A stretch of 64,000 bases of DNA from Microbacterium sp. SY138 (lineage in GTDB: Bacteria > Actinomycetota > Actinomycetes > Actinomycetales > Microbacteriaceae), in assembly GCF_039729145.1 (NCBI RefSeq), contig NZ_CP155793.1:2294001-2358000 (forward strand). The letters are read 5' to 3'. Positions 1 through 8,718 of this stretch are shown piece by piece. The notes under the pieces were generated by a model. That model was not told the DNA's origin and ran no database searches. It saw only the letters and a list, made by a program, of their open reading frames with translations. Made by a program: the position numbers and the translations under genes. Numbering within the stretch: position 1 is the first letter of the stretch; the number at the start of each line of letters is the position of its first letter.

Positions 1-314
1 TTACCCCGCTGACCAACCTCTCTGTCGACGACCTCGAAGACCCCGCGGCGCTGCTCGATGCCGTCCGCGCGACCGGGGCGACGCGGGTGTGGGTCCACAT
101 CGACGTGGATGTGCTCGATCCCTCGGACTTCTCCGGCGTGTCGTCGTCCGTGCCGTTCGGACTCTCGCCCGCGGCTCTGAGCACTGCCATCCGCGCGCTG
201 CGCAGCGAAGTGCCGCTGGCGGGCGCGACGATCGCCGGGTTCGCTCCCCGGTCTCCGGCCGACGCGGTCGACGACCTCGGTGCGCTGCTGCGGCTGGTCG
301 GAGCGGTGGCGTGA
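1..314 (+). CDS. Arginase/agmatinase/formimidoylglutamase family protein, C-terminal part
   Basis: Only the last ~103 codons are in the window; the reading frame is open at base 3 and the start lies to the left. The motif HIDVDVLDPSDF matches the second Mn-binding block of the ureohydrolase superfamily (DxDxxDP), whose aspartates ligate the binuclear manganese centre, and the tail has the usual helical C-terminus. Family members hydrolyse guanidino groups (arginine, agmatine, formimidoylglutamate or guanidinobutyrate). The substrate cannot be decided because the N-terminal half is absent. The stop overlaps the GTG of the next gene by 4 bases, so the two are probably co-transcribed. Confidence 0.85.
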   Translation, partial: TPLTNLSVDDLEDPAALLDAVRATGATRVWVHIDVDVLDPSDFSGVSSSVPFGLSPAALSTAIRALRSEVPLAGATIAGFAPRSPADAVDDLGALLRLVGAVA

Positions 315-754
315 CCGCCGCCACGGACTGGCGGCCGGCCGCAGAACAGGCTCTCGCTCGCGGAAGACGCCTCGACCGACGGATTCCCTCTTTCCTGCTG
401 CGCTCTCCGATCAGCCGCCTCGGCTACGCCTGGGGCACGGCCATCGGGTGGATCTGGGGCTCGCTGTGGAGCACCGGCCCCGTCGAGCGGCGCGAAGGCT
501 TGTGGATCTTCCAGGGCATGCCCTCATGGACCTTCAATCGCGGCGGGGTGTGCGTCGGCGGCTGCTTCCTGACGGGTGGCACCCGCCCCAGCGAGGCGGT
601 TCTCCGCCACGAGGCCGTGCACAGGAAGCAGTGGCTCCGCTACGGCTTCCTGATGCCGGTGCTGTACCTCTTTGCGGGGAGGAACCCCCTACGCAATCGC
701 TTCGAGATCGAGGCGGGACTCGAAGACGGCAACTACGTGCGCCGCACGCGGTGA
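311..754 (+). CDS. Small HExxH-motif protein of unknown function
   Basis: 147 aa from a GTG that overlaps the upstream stop as GTGA, which supports this start over longer in-frame options. Seen directly: a basic N-terminus, a Trp/Gly-rich central part (AWGTAIGWIWGSLW, about 40-53), then HEAVHRKQW (H100, E101, H104, Q107) and acidic FEIEAGLEDG (about 131-140). HExxH followed by a downstream Glu is the zincin metal-binding layout, and HExxHxxQ resembles small DUF4157-like putative peptidases. No signal peptide is obvious, though the central Trp-rich stretch and MPVLYLF could sit in a membrane. The product is not a recognised enzyme; a metalloprotease-like or metal-binding role is inference. Confidence 0.7.
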   Translation: MTAATDWRPAAEQALARGRRLDRRIPSFLLRSPISRLGYAWGTAIGWIWGSLWSTGPVERREGLWIFQGMPSWTFNRGGVCVGGCFLTGGTRPSEAVLRHEAVHRKQWLRYGFLMPVLYLFAGRNPLRNRFEIEAGLEDGNYVRRTR

Positions 755-830
755 CGGGCTGACGGCCTTCGCATGGGCGTGGGCCACTGGACGGCACGTC
801 AACATGCCGTGAGCCGCCTGCGCGTGTGGA

Positions 831-1301
831 TCAGCGGTCGGCGGGCAGCAGGCCGAAGCGCTCGGGAGCGTGGATGAGCGCCGGGGAGATCTCCAGCGCA
901 CTCGTCAGGTGGTCGATGATGTCGGCCGTGCCGAGGTAGCTGCCGAGCAGAGTGACGTGGGTCTCGATCTCGTCGTCGCACATCATCTCGTCGGCCCACG
1001 CGCAGGTCGCCCTTGCCAGAGCCTGACCGGGTGCGCACGCCCGACCGCTTCCGGGAGCACCGGACCGCTGCTCACGAGCGAGCCACGTGACCGTCATTCG
1101 ACCAGGAGCATCGATCACGCCGATGTCGGCGACCTCGGGCACCTCGATGAAGATACGACCCGACGCGCACAACGGCAGCGTGGTCAGGAACACCTCGAGC
1201 TCAGTGAGCGAGTGCTCGTCTGCCGTCACCAGGTGATGGGAACGCTGACGTGCCGCGCGACGTTCGGCGCGCGTGCCGCGAGTCTCGAGCGAGGTGTCCA
1301 T
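831..1301 (-). CDS. SIP (siderophore-interacting) C-terminal-domain protein
   Basis: 156 aa from ATG at 1301 (a TTG and a GTG in frame slightly upstream are alternatives). The block HHLVTADEHSLTELEVFLTTLP, followed by a Gly/Ile-rich strand and MTVTWLARE, matches the NADPH-binding Rossmann half of siderophore-interacting ferric reductases (ViuB/FscN/SIP family); the flavin-binding N-terminal half is missing. Stand-alone SIP domains of this size occur in Microbacteriaceae. A role in releasing iron from siderophores or in sensing reduced cofactor is plausible but inferred. Iron control is supported by an IdeR/DmdR-like box just upstream (1325-1343) covering the -35 region. Confidence 0.75.
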   Translation of the reverse strand: MDTSLETRGTRAERRAARQRSHHLVTADEHSLTELEVFLTTLPLCASGRIFIEVPEVADIGVIDAPGRMTVTWLAREQRSGAPGSGRACAPGQALARATCAWADEMMCDDEIETHVTLLGSYLGTADIIDHLTSALEISPALIHAPERFGLLPADR

Positions 1302-1310
1302 GGTGTCTTC

Positions 1311-1316
1311 ATCGTA
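1311..1316 (-). promoter_or_regulatory. -10 hexamer TACGAT for the SIP-domain gene
   Basis: TACGAT reads on the minus strand 9 bases before the ATG at 1301, so the transcript would start only about 2 bases before the start codon. The iron box lies directly upstream, over the expected -35 position. Confidence 0.5.
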
Positions 1317-1324
1317 CACCAAGT

Positions 1325-1343
1325 GAAGGCTTGCCTAACCTTG
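1325..1343 (-). promoter_or_regulatory. IdeR/DmdR-type iron box
   Basis: The minus strand reads CAAGGTTAGGCAAGCCTTC, matching the actinobacterial iron-box consensus TTAGGTTAGGCTAACCTAA at 13 of 19 positions, including the core AGGTTAGGC and the CCT half. It sits at the -35 region of the SIP-domain gene, where a DtxR-family repressor loaded with Fe(II) would block RNA polymerase. The function of the downstream gene fits. Confidence 0.7.
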
Positions 1344-1354
1344 CATCAGCTCGG

Positions 1355-2089
1355 TCATCGCCGGGAGCTCTCGGTGGAGGAAGCCGGTTCGACGAGCGCC
1401 GCCACCAAGGCGGCCAGTTCGGCCTCGGTCATCCCCTGCGCGCGCAGGTATGCGGCAGCAGACCCCCACCGTTCGTCGACCTGCTGCAGCAGACGACGCA
1501 TCACGGGCGCCGGGGACTGGGTCGCGAGCGCCACCGCGTGCACGGCCTCCGGGTGCTGGGTCCGCAGGTACTCGGCGATCCACCGCGTGCGCTGAGCAGG
1601 AAGCTGCGACTCGGTGAGCGCATAGTCGGCGATCACGGCCTCGCGATCGGCTCCGACGGCGGCGAGAGCGAGGGCGACGGTGACGCCGGTCCGATCTTTG
1701 CCGACGGTGCAGTGCACCAACGTGCACTCTCCCGCGGCGATGATGCGGATGGCGTCGACGAGTCGATCGCCGCTCTCCTCGAGCAGATGCAGATACAGGT
1801 CTTCGAGACTCGTGTCGGCCTCGAAGAAGGATCGCACCGAACCCAGGAACAAGGGAAGGTGCGTGGTGTCCGGCCCCTCGATCTCCGTGGGTTCCGCAGC
1901 GACCTCTTCGCCGTCGCGCAGATCGACGATGTGCCGAACCTGTGCCCGCAGCGCGGCGGCGCCGGATGCGGTCGTACCCGAGAGCTGTCCCGATCGCAGC
2001 AGCACCCCGGAACGGATACGACCACCGTTCGCCGGCATACCCCCGACATCCCGGATGTTCGAGACACCCTCGACCTCGAGGATCGTCAT
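1355..2089 (-). CDS. Tyrosine/dual-specificity protein phosphatase
   Basis: 244 aa. The C-x5-R P-loop HCTVGKDRTG (C127 nucleophile, R133 phosphate binding) identifies the cysteine-based phosphatase family. The N-terminal NIRDVGG and the central IVDLRDGEE (general-acid region) are typical of the actinobacterial PtpB/Y_phosphatase3 group, cytoplasmic enzymes that dephosphorylate phosphotyrosine proteins or phosphoinositides. The ATG overlaps the stop of the AhpD-like gene upstream by 4 bases, so both are read from the promoter before that gene. The physiological substrate is unknown. Confidence 0.88.
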   Translation of the reverse strand: MTILEVEGVSNIRDVGGMPANGGRIRSGVLLRSGQLSGTTASGAAALRAQVRHIVDLRDGEEVAAEPTEIEGPDTTHLPLFLGSVRSFFEADTSLEDLYLHLLEESGDRLVDAIRIIAAGECTLVHCTVGKDRTGVTVALALAAVGADREAVIADYALTESQLPAQRTRWIAEYLRTQHPEAVHAVALATQSPAPVMRRLLQQVDERWGSAAAYLRAQGMTEAELAALVAALVEPASSTESSRR

Positions 2090-2562
2090 GCCTGACCCTT
2101 CGGATCGCGAGCAGGAACGGGGTAGCGTCCCGCGATCACGATGCGGTTGAAGGCGTTGATCGACACGCAGGCCCAGCTGAGCGCCGCGTACTCCTTCTCG
2201 GTGAACACACTTCCCACCTGGTCGTAGACCTCGTCGGAGATCCCGTCCTCGGCGATGAACGTGAACGCTTCGGCGAGCTCGAGGGCGGCGCGTTCCCGCT
2301 CGCTGAACACACCGCTCTCGCGCCACGTGGGGATCTGCGTGAGAGTGTCGGTGTCGACCCCCGCCGCCACCGCTCGGTCGACATGGATCCGCGCGCAGTA
2401 CGCGCAGCCGTTGAGCTGCGAGCAGTGGATCATGACGAGCTCCTTGAGGCGGTCGTCGATGCCGTTGGCCGCGCAGATCTGCCCCACGGTCTTCGAGAAC
2501 GCGTCAAGCGCCTGGTACGCCGTCGGCTCGGTCTTGGACAGGTGCACACGCGTCTCGCTCAT
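2086..2562 (-). CDS. Carboxymuconolactone decarboxylase / AhpD-like family protein
   Basis: 158 aa, with the AhpD-fold motif CAYCARIH (C53-x2-C56, H60). The two cysteines and histidine form the redox/proton-relay site used by AhpD peroxidase partners, and many short homologues are annotated as alkylhydroperoxidases of unknown substrate. The start at 2562 is supported by a TATCAT hexamer exactly 6 bases upstream; a GGAG also lies just before the ATG. First gene of a two-gene unit with the tyrosine phosphatase. Peroxide reduction is an inference from the family. Confidence 0.85.
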   Translation of the reverse strand: MSETRVHLSKTEPTAYQALDAFSKTVGQICAANGIDDRLKELVMIHCSQLNGCAYCARIHVDRAVAAGVDTDTLTQIPTWRESGVFSERERAALELAEAFTFIAEDGISDEVYDQVGSVFTEKEYAALSWACVSINAFNRIVIAGRYPVPARDPKGQA

Positions 2563-2568
2563 GACTCC

Positions 2569-2574
2569 ATGATA
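2569..2574 (-). promoter_or_regulatory. -10 hexamer TATCAT, leaderless-type
   Basis: TATCAT then 6 bases then ATG of the AhpD-like gene on the minus strand; transcription would begin at or next to the A of the start codon. No good -35 is seen. Confidence 0.5.
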
Positions 2575-2732
2575 TTCGGCGAGCATTGCCCACGCTCCGA
2601 CTGACGCGTCTGCAGGAAATGCATATTGACAACAGGAGAGCGAAACATAGAGACATAATGAGCAACCGACCGCCGCAATTGCTTGTCGTAATGGTCCTGC
2701 ATTTCTTGCGCGTCTGCGCGAGGGCGCAGAAT

Positions 2733-3659
2733 GTGGAGGTGGCGATCGACATCAGCGAGTTCAGCTATCTTCCCGCACAAGCCGAAGCACTCGGCGTGCC
2801 GTTCCCGGCGGTGGAGCGTCTCACCCTTCCGCTGCCGGACGGACGCACCCTGAGCGCCCTTCGTTTCGGAACCGACGAGCCGCGCGTGACACTGCTGCAC
2901 GGAGCGGGCCTGAACGCGCACACCTGGGACACCACATCGCTTGCGCTGCAGCAGCCGCTGCTCGCGATCGATCTCGCCGGGCACGGCGACTCCTCCTGGC
3001 GTGACGACATCGACTACACGCCGCGAACGCTCGCCCGCGACGTGGCCGCCGCGCTCGACGCCTGGGCCACGCAGCCCCAGGTCGTGGTCGGCCAGTCGCT
3101 CGGAGGACTCACCGGTGCCGCGCTCGCAGCCGCACGACCCGATCTGGTGTCCGAGCTCATCATCGTCGACATCACGCCAGGGATCGACGTGACAGCCGGA
3201 CCCGCGGCGCTGCGCGAGTTCTACGCGGGCCCGACCGACTTCGCCACGCGGGACGAACTCGTCGACAAGGCGATCGCGCTCGGCTTCGGCGGATCCCGCC
3301 CCGAGACCGAACGCGGTGTCTTCCTGAACACGCGCGTACGCGAGGACGGACGCGTGGAGTGGAAGCACCACTTCGCACACCTCGCCGCCCAGGCTCTCGC
3401 CGCTCACGACCCCGGATCGGCAACCGCCCCGTCGGTGCTGCACGAGACGGGCTGGGATGACCTGGCCGCAGTCCGCGCGCCGATCACCCTGGTGCGGGCC
3501 GCACGAGGATTCGTCAGCGAAGCCGATGCCGCCGAGCTCCAGCGACGCGTGCCTGCGGCGCAGCTGGTCGTCCTCGATGCCACCCATAACGTGCAGGAGA
3601 CGGCACCGACCGCTCTCGCCGGTCTCATCGGCTCGGCAGCACCCGCCGCCGGAATATGA
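2733..3659 (+). CDS. Alpha/beta-fold hydrolase
   Basis: About 308 aa from the proposed GTG. It has the oxyanion HGAG (about 56-59), the nucleophile elbow GQSLGG (S122) and a C-terminal DATHN that supplies the catalytic His (about 285). These define a serine alpha/beta hydrolase, an esterase, epoxide-hydrolase-like or C-C hydrolase; the substrate is unknown. The start is uncertain. The frame stays open to 2586 with ATGs at 2658 and 2691, but 2586-2732 is clearly less GC-rich than the gene and encodes an atypical hydrophobic leader. GTG 2733 has AGGG 8 bases upstream and begins where homology-like sequence begins. Cytoplasmic if 2733 is right; a weak signal-like segment exists if 2658 is used. 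Confidence 0.8.
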   Translation: MEVAIDISEFSYLPAQAEALGVPFPAVERLTLPLPDGRTLSALRFGTDEPRVTLLHGAGLNAHTWDTTSLALQQPLLAIDLAGHGDSSWRDDIDYTPRTLARDVAAALDAWATQPQVVVGQSLGGLTGAALAAARPDLVSELIIVDITPGIDVTAGPAALREFYAGPTDFATRDELVDKAIALGFGGSRPETERGVFLNTRVREDGRVEWKHHFAHLAAQALAAHDPGSATAPSVLHETGWDDLAAVRAPITLVRAARGFVSEADAAELQRRVPAAQLVVLDATHNVQETAPTALAGLIGSAAPAAGI

Positions 3660-3700
3660 CTCTCCGTTCCATACACGACCCTCACCCCGCCTCACATCTC

Positions 3701-3706
3701 TAGGCT
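3701..3706 (+). promoter_or_regulatory. -10 hexamer TAGGCT of the ABC importer operon
   Basis: TAGGCT, the hexamer that recurs most often at starts in this window, lies 45 bases before the ATG of the binding-protein gene, giving a leader of about 39 bases that carries the ribosome site GAGAGGAAA. Confidence 0.45.
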
Positions 3707-3751
3707 CGATTCCACGGCACACAGCAGCTGCCGCACCGAGAGGAAACGCCC

Positions 3752-5272
3752 ATGTTCCGACGCACCCGACGTCTCGCGCTGATATCCGCGCTCGCGGCCA
3801 CCGCCATGATCCTGAGCGCCTGCTCCGGCACCACCGAGCCCGAGCCCAGCAGCGCAGCGGGAACACCCGACCCGAGCGCCACCCTCCACGTCGGACTCGT
3901 CCTCGAGCCGACCAATCTCGACATCCGCCACACCAGTGGTGCCGCGCTCGAGCAGATCCTGATCGACAACATCTACGAGGGTCTCGTCACCCGCACGCAG
4001 GACAATGAGATCGAGGGTCGCCTCGCCTCCGACTACACCGTCTCGTCCGACGGTCTCACGTACACGTTCACCCTGAACGACGGCGTCGTCTTCCACGACG
4101 GCACGCCGCTCACGTCCGCCGACGTCGTCTCCTCGTACGAGACCGTGCGCACGGATGCGACCGTCCAGGGCAACGCGGACTTCGCCTCGGTGACGGCGAT
4201 CACTGCACCGGACCCGACGACGGTCGAGATCGTGCTGTCCGCACCGAACCAGAACTTCCTGTTCGCCCTCACGGGGCCCGCCGGTCTGGTGTTCAAGACC
4301 GGAGACACCACCGATCTGAAGACGGCCGAGAATGGTACCGGTCCCTTCACTCTGACGCGCTGGAACAAGGGCAGCACCATCACCTTCGCGCGCAACGACG
4401 CCTACTGGGGCGATCCGGCCGGCGTCGCTCAGGTCGAGTTCCAGTACATCCCCGACTTCACCGCGGGGGTGAACGCCGCGCTGGCCGGCGACGTGGACGT
4501 GCTCACGGCCGTGGATCCGAACCTCGCGCCGCAGCTCGAGGACTCGGGAGACTTCGCCCTCACGACCGGGCGCACCACCGACAAGGCCACTCTCGCCTTC
4601 AACAACAAGAAGGCCCCGCTCGACGACGTCCGCGTGCGCGAAGCACTCCGGCTCGCCATCGACCACGAAGCTCTCATCGAGGCGGTCGGCGCCGGCACCG
4701 CGCTGTACGGGCCGATCCCCGAGCTCGACCCCGGCTACGAAGACCTGTCCGACGTGATCTCCTACGACCCCGAGAAGGCCAAGGATCTGCTCGCAGAGGC
4801 CGGCCAGAAGGACTTGGAGCTGACGCTCACGATCCCCTCCTTCTACGGCACGACGGTGCCGAAGGTCCTGATCTCGGACTTCAAGAAGATCGGGGTGACG
4901 CTCGAAGTCAACTCCGTCGAGTTCCCCACCTGGTTGGAGGACGTCTACACGAACCACGACTACGACCTCAGCTTCGTTCTGCACGTCGAGCCGCGGGACT
5001 TCGGCAACTTCGCCGATCCGGACTACTACTTCGGCTACGACAACGCCGAGGTGCAGGACCTGTATGCGAAGGCACTTGCCGAGGTCGACCCGGACAAGTC
5101 CGCGGACCTGCTCGCGCAGGCCGCACGCATCGTGTCGGAGGACCACGCCGCCGACTGGCTCTACAACGGCGAGACGATCACGGCGGTGAGCCCGATCGTG
5201 GCCGGCTTCCCCGAGGACTCGATCAACTCGCGCATCAACCTCGCGGGCGTCACCGTCTCCGCCGAGAAGTAG
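3752..5272 (+). CDS. ABC transporter substrate-binding lipoprotein, family 5 (peptide/nickel type)
   Basis: 506 aa. A twin-Arg-like basic start and hydrophobic segment are followed by the lipobox LSAC (lipid-modified Cys24) and a Ser/Thr/Pro linker. The mature part shows the SBP_bac_5 pattern of DppA/OppA proteins: ...NLDIRHTS near the N-terminus, YEGLVT, the FTLNDGVVFHDGTPLTSADV signature (about 110-130) and a C-terminal YNGETI region. It anchors outside the membrane and delivers ligand to the two permeases encoded next. The SD GAGAGGAAA fixes the ATG. Ligand (oligopeptide, nickel chelate, opine or other) cannot be assigned from sequence. First gene of a five-gene operon with tight spacing. 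Confidence 0.93.
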   Translation: MFRRTRRLALISALAATAMILSACSGTTEPEPSSAAGTPDPSATLHVGLVLEPTNLDIRHTSGAALEQILIDNIYEGLVTRTQDNEIEGRLASDYTVSSDGLTYTFTLNDGVVFHDGTPLTSADVVSSYETVRTDATVQGNADFASVTAITAPDPTTVEIVLSAPNQNFLFALTGPAGLVFKTGDTTDLKTAENGTGPFTLTRWNKGSTITFARNDAYWGDPAGVAQVEFQYIPDFTAGVNAALAGDVDVLTAVDPNLAPQLEDSGDFALTTGRTTDKATLAFNNKKAPLDDVRVREALRLAIDHEALIEAVGAGTALYGPIPELDPGYEDLSDVISYDPEKAKDLLAEAGQKDLELTLTIPSFYGTTVPKVLISDFKKIGVTLEVNSVEFPTWLEDVYTNHDYDLSFVLHVEPRDFGNFADPDYYFGYDNAEVQDLYAKALAEVDPDKSADLLAQAARIVSEDHAADWLYNGETITAVSPIVAGFPEDSINSRINLAGVTVSAEK

Positions 5273-5289
5273 CGAGCGGTCACCCCTTC

Positions 5290-6240
5290 GTGATCCGCTA
5301 TGCGCTCGTCCGAGGAGTCCTGCTCATCGCAGGGCTCCTCGTGTCGAGCGTGCTCATCTTCCTGACGCTCCGCGTCTTCCCCGGCGATGTCGCACAGCTC
5401 ATCGCCGGCACCCAGGCCTCCCCCGCCGAGGTCGAGGCCCTGCGCGAATCCCTCGGATTGAACCGGCCTCTGCTCGCCCAGTACGCCGACTGGATCGGCG
5501 GCATCTTCCGCGGCGACCTCGGCACGTCTCTGCTGTCGGGCGCCTCCGTCGGCGAAGAGCTCCTCCTCAAGGCCCAGGTCACCGTCCCGCTCGGCATCAT
5601 GTCGCTCCTGATCGCCGTGCTCATCGCCGTGCCCTTCGGCATCCTGGCCGCGCTCCTGCGCAACCGACGCGGCGGCACCGCGCTCAGCGTCGGCGCTCAG
5701 GCGCTGGCTGCCGTCCCCGTGGTGTGGGCCGGCATGATGCTCATCGTGGTCTTCTCGGTATGGCTGGGCTGGCTTCCACCGCAGGGGTTCCCCCGCACCG
5801 GCTGGTCGACGCCCGGAAGGGCGATCGAGTCGCTCCTGCTCCCCGCACTGACGATCGGGATCGTGGAGGGGGCGATGCTGATGCGATTCGTACGCAGTGC
5901 GACGCTCCAAGCCGCAGGACAGGACTTCGTCCGCACCGCCGCGGCGAAGGGGCTCACTCGCACCCGAGCGCTCATCCAGCACGGCATCCCGGCCGTCGGT
6001 CTCTCGATCATCACGGTGCTCGGCCTCCAGGTCGCCGGCATCATCGTCGGATCGGTCGTGATCGAGCAGCTGTTCACCCTCCCGGGGATCGGACGCATGC
6101 TCGTCGCCGATGTCGGAACGCGCGACCTCATCAAGGTGCAGAGCGAGCTGCTCGTGCTCACCGGATTCGTGCTGGTCGTGGGCTTCCTGGTCGACCTCGT
6201 GCACCGCGCGATCGACCCTCGACAGCGGGAGGCCGCATGA
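5290..6240 (+). CDS. ABC transporter permease, DppB/OppB type
   Basis: 316 aa from GTG, 17 bases after the binding-protein stop. About six membrane segments, a long first extracytoplasmic loop, and the cytoplasmic EAA loop DFVRTAAAKGLTRTRALIQH (about 217-236) with the invariant Gly that docks the ATPase. The N-terminal YALVRGVLLIAGLLVSSVLIF and RVFPGDVAQ features match DppB-type subunits. Forms the membrane channel with the next gene, whose ATG overlaps this stop. Confidence 0.93.
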   Translation: MIRYALVRGVLLIAGLLVSSVLIFLTLRVFPGDVAQLIAGTQASPAEVEALRESLGLNRPLLAQYADWIGGIFRGDLGTSLLSGASVGEELLLKAQVTVPLGIMSLLIAVLIAVPFGILAALLRNRRGGTALSVGAQALAAVPVVWAGMMLIVVFSVWLGWLPPQGFPRTGWSTPGRAIESLLLPALTIGIVEGAMLMRFVRSATLQAAGQDFVRTAAAKGLTRTRALIQHGIPAVGLSIITVLGLQVAGIIVGSVVIEQLFTLPGIGRMLVADVGTRDLIKVQSELLVLTGFVLVVGFLVDLVHRAIDPRQREAA

Positions 6241-7106
6241 CCCCGCGCTGGCTGGGCCGACTGTGGAACACCTCGACGGGGCGCTTCGGTGCCATCGTCG
6301 TCGTCGTGATCGCCCTCACCGCGCTCGTCGCCCTCTTCTGGACACCTTTCGATCCGCAGGCATCGGACATCGGCGATCGCTGGCTGCCGCCGAGCTGGCC
6401 GCATCTGCTGGGCACCGACGACACGGGTCGCGACATCCTGAGCCTGCTGATGGCGGGTGCCCGCACGACCGTCTTCGTGAGCATCGGAGCAGGGCTCGTC
6501 GCCACCGTGGTCGGTATCGCACTCGCAGCCCTCGGAGCACTGACCGCACGCTGGCTGCGTGAGACCGTGGCGGTACTCGTCGACATCCTGATCGCATTCC
6601 CCGTGCTGCTGATCGCCATGATGATCTCCTCGGTCTGGGGCGGATCCCTCTGGGTGGTGATCTGGGCGGTGGGAATCGGCTTCGGCGTCAACATCGCGCG
6701 CGTCACCCGCCCCGAGTTGCGCCGTGTGCAGCAGAGCGACTTTGTCCTGGCTGCGCGAGCCGCGGGGGTCACGCCTGCTCAGAGCCTCGTGCGACACCTG
6801 CTGCCGAACGTCGCCCCCGTCTTCATCGTGCAGCTGTCGTGGTCGATGGCGGTCGCAGTCCTCGCCGAAGCCGGTCTCTCGTATCTGGGTTTCGGCGCCT
6901 CGGTGGTCGAACCGAGCTGGGGCCTGCTGCTCGCCGACCTCCAACGGTATATCGGGGTGCATCCGCTGTCCGTGCTCTGGCCGGGGCTCACGATCACGAT
7001 CACCGTCCTCGCGCTGAACCTGCTGGGCGACGGTCTGCGCGAGGCGACCGATCCGACGCTGCGGCATCGCGCCGCCGAGATCCACACCCCGGGGGTGGTC
7101 GCATGA
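6237..7106 (+). CDS. ABC transporter permease, DppC/OppC type
   Basis: 289 aa. The ATG overlaps the upstream stop (ATGA). The N-terminal membrane helix is followed by the DppC signature HLLGTDDTGRDILS (about 56-69) before the core permease domain. The EAA loop DFVLAARAAGVTPAQSLVRH includes the conserved Gly. Heterodimer partner of the DppB-type subunit. Confidence 0.93.
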   Translation: MTPRWLGRLWNTSTGRFGAIVVVVIALTALVALFWTPFDPQASDIGDRWLPPSWPHLLGTDDTGRDILSLLMAGARTTVFVSIGAGLVATVVGIALAALGALTARWLRETVAVLVDILIAFPVLLIAMMISSVWGGSLWVVIWAVGIGFGVNIARVTRPELRRVQQSDFVLAARAAGVTPAQSLVRHLLPNVAPVFIVQLSWSMAVAVLAEAGLSYLGFGASVVEPSWGLLLADLQRYIGVHPLSVLWPGLTITITVLALNLLGDGLREATDPTLRHRAAEIHTPGVVA

Positions 7107-7894
7107 GCCTCTCCGTGAAGGACCTCGTGGTCGAGATCGATGGGCGACACGTCGTCGACGGCATCTCCTTCGAGGTGCCCGACGGCGCGCGACTCGGACT
7201 CATCGGCGAGTCCGGGTCCGGCAAGTCCCTCACCGCGCTCGCTGTGCTGGGACTGCTCCCGGACGGCGCGACCACGAGCGGGAGCATCCGCTGGAACGGC
7301 ACCGAGCTGGTGGGGATGCCGGATCGCGAGCTGGCCCGCCTTCGCGGCGACGACATCGGCATCGTGTTCCAGGAGCCGCGCACGGCACTGAATCCGATCA
7401 GGACCGTCGGGCGGCAGATCGCGGAATCGATCCGCATCCACGAGGGACTCGGGCGCCGCGAGGCCCGGGAGAGGGCGATCGCGGAAGCGGCACGGGTGCG
7501 GCTTCCCGACCCCGCGTCGATCGTGGACCGGTACCCGCATCAGCTCTCCGGCGGTCAACGCCAGCGTGTCGCCATCGCGATGGCACTCGCGTGTCGTCCG
7601 AGACTGCTCATCGCCGATGAACCGACGACCGCGCTCGACGTCACGATCCAGGCCGAGATCCTCTCCCTGCTGCTCGCGCTCGTCGCGGACGAGGGCATGT
7701 CCCTCGTGTTCATCACCCACGACCTCGCCGTGCTCGCACAGGTCGCGACCGAGGGAGTCGTGCTCGAACACGGGCACGTCGTCGAAGCCGCCCCGGTCTC
7801 GACCCTTCTCTCCGCACCGTCCTCGCCCATCACCCAGGGGTTGCTGCGGGATGCGACGGCGACCCTGTGGCGTCCGGACGGGGGTGCCGCGTGA
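7103..7894 (+). CDS. ABC transporter ATP-binding protein, DppD/OppD type
   Basis: 263 aa, ATG overlapping the previous stop. Walker A GESGSGKS (35-42), Q-loop [10 protein letters not shown], signature [10 protein letters not shown], Walker B LLIADEPT and switch His THDLAV are all intact. At 263 aa it is shorter than DppD proteins that carry the oligopeptide-transporter C-terminal extension, and I see no Fe-S cysteine motif. Drives the importer together with the next ATPase. Confidence 0.93.
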   Translation: MSLSVKDLVVEIDGRHVVDGISFEVPDGARLGLIGESGSGKSLTALAVLGLLPDGATTSGSIRWNGTELVGMPDRELARLRGDDIGIVFQEPRTALNPIRTVGRQIAESIRIHEGLGRREARERAIAEAARVRLPDPASIVDRYPHQLSGGQRQRVAIAMALACRPRLLIADEPTTALDVTIQAEILSLLLALVADEGMSLVFITHDLAVLAQVATEGVVLEHGHVVEAAPVSTLLSAPSSPITQGLLRDATATLWRPDGGAA

Positions 7895-8688
7895 GTCTGA
7901 TCGAAGCCCGAGGGCTCAGTCGCGACTTCTTCGTCCCGAAACGCTCCGCATTCGAGCGCACCCGCACGCAGACCGCCCTGGCTCCCACCGACCTCGACAT
8001 CGTCGAAGGATCGTCCGTCGGCATCATCGGCGAATCCGGATCGGGCAAGTCCACGCTGGTCAGGCTGCTGCTGGGACTGGACCGACCGACGTCCGGCACG
8101 ATCGCCGTCGGCGGCCGCCCGGTCGACGCCACCGCATCGGCGAGGTCCCTGCATTGGCTGCGCCGCGAGACAGGGCTGGTGTTCCAGGACCCGTACGCGT
8201 CGCTCGACCCCCGGATGACGGCCGGCCAGATCGTGCGAGAACCGCTCTGGGCCCTCGGCATCGAGGGGGATCACCGCGCGCGTGTGCGGGAGGTGCTCGC
8301 CCGGGTCGGGCTCGAACCCGAGATGGGTGACCGCTATCCGCATGAGTTCTCGGGCGGGCAGCGGCAGCGGATCGCCCTCGCGCGAGCAATCGTGCATGGC
8401 CCGCGGATCCTGGTCGGCGACGAGCCGCTGTCGGCGTTGGACGTGACCGTTCGTGCCCAGATCCTCGAGCTGCTGATCGAACTGCGACACACGACCGCCC
8501 TCACGCTGGTTCTCGTGTCGCACGACATCGGAGTGGTGCAGAACCTGTGCGACACGGTCGTCGTGATGAAGGACGGCCATATCGTCGAGCGGGGCGCTAC
8601 TCGCGACGTGCTCCTGCATCCGACACAGGACTACACGAAGAGGCTGCTCTCGGCCATCCCCGTCATCCCCGCCGGCCCCGGGCATTGA
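7891..8688 (+). CDS. ABC transporter ATP-binding protein, DppF/OppF type
   Basis: 265 aa from a GTG overlapping the previous stop (GTGA). Walker A GESGSGKS (47-54), [13 protein letters not shown]-loop, signature FSGGQRQR and switch His SHDIGV are present; Walker B reads [12 protein letters not shown], with Gly in place of the usual Ala. The short N-terminal arm [16 protein letters not shown] is typical of DppF/OppF. Last gene of the importer operon, facing the convergent GNAT gene across about 30 bases. Confidence 0.93.
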   Translation: MSLIEARGLSRDFFVPKRSAFERTRTQTALAPTDLDIVEGSSVGIIGESGSGKSTLVRLLLGLDRPTSGTIAVGGRPVDATASARSLHWLRRETGLVFQDPYASLDPRMTAGQIVREPLWALGIEGDHRARVREVLARVGLEPEMGDRYPHEFSGGQRQRIALARAIVHGPRILVGDEPLSALDVTVRAQILELLIELRHTTALTLVLVSHDIGVVQNLCDTVVVMKDGHIVERGATRDVLLHPTQDYTKRLLSAIPVIPAGPGH

Positions 8689-8718
8689 GAGAGCGATCGC
8701 GATACCGGACGAGCGTCC

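Noticed and set aside
2626..2659. TTGACA...CATAAT as a housekeeping promoter
   Set aside because: Spacing of 22 bases is too long and alternatives give poor -10 boxes; kept only as a note.
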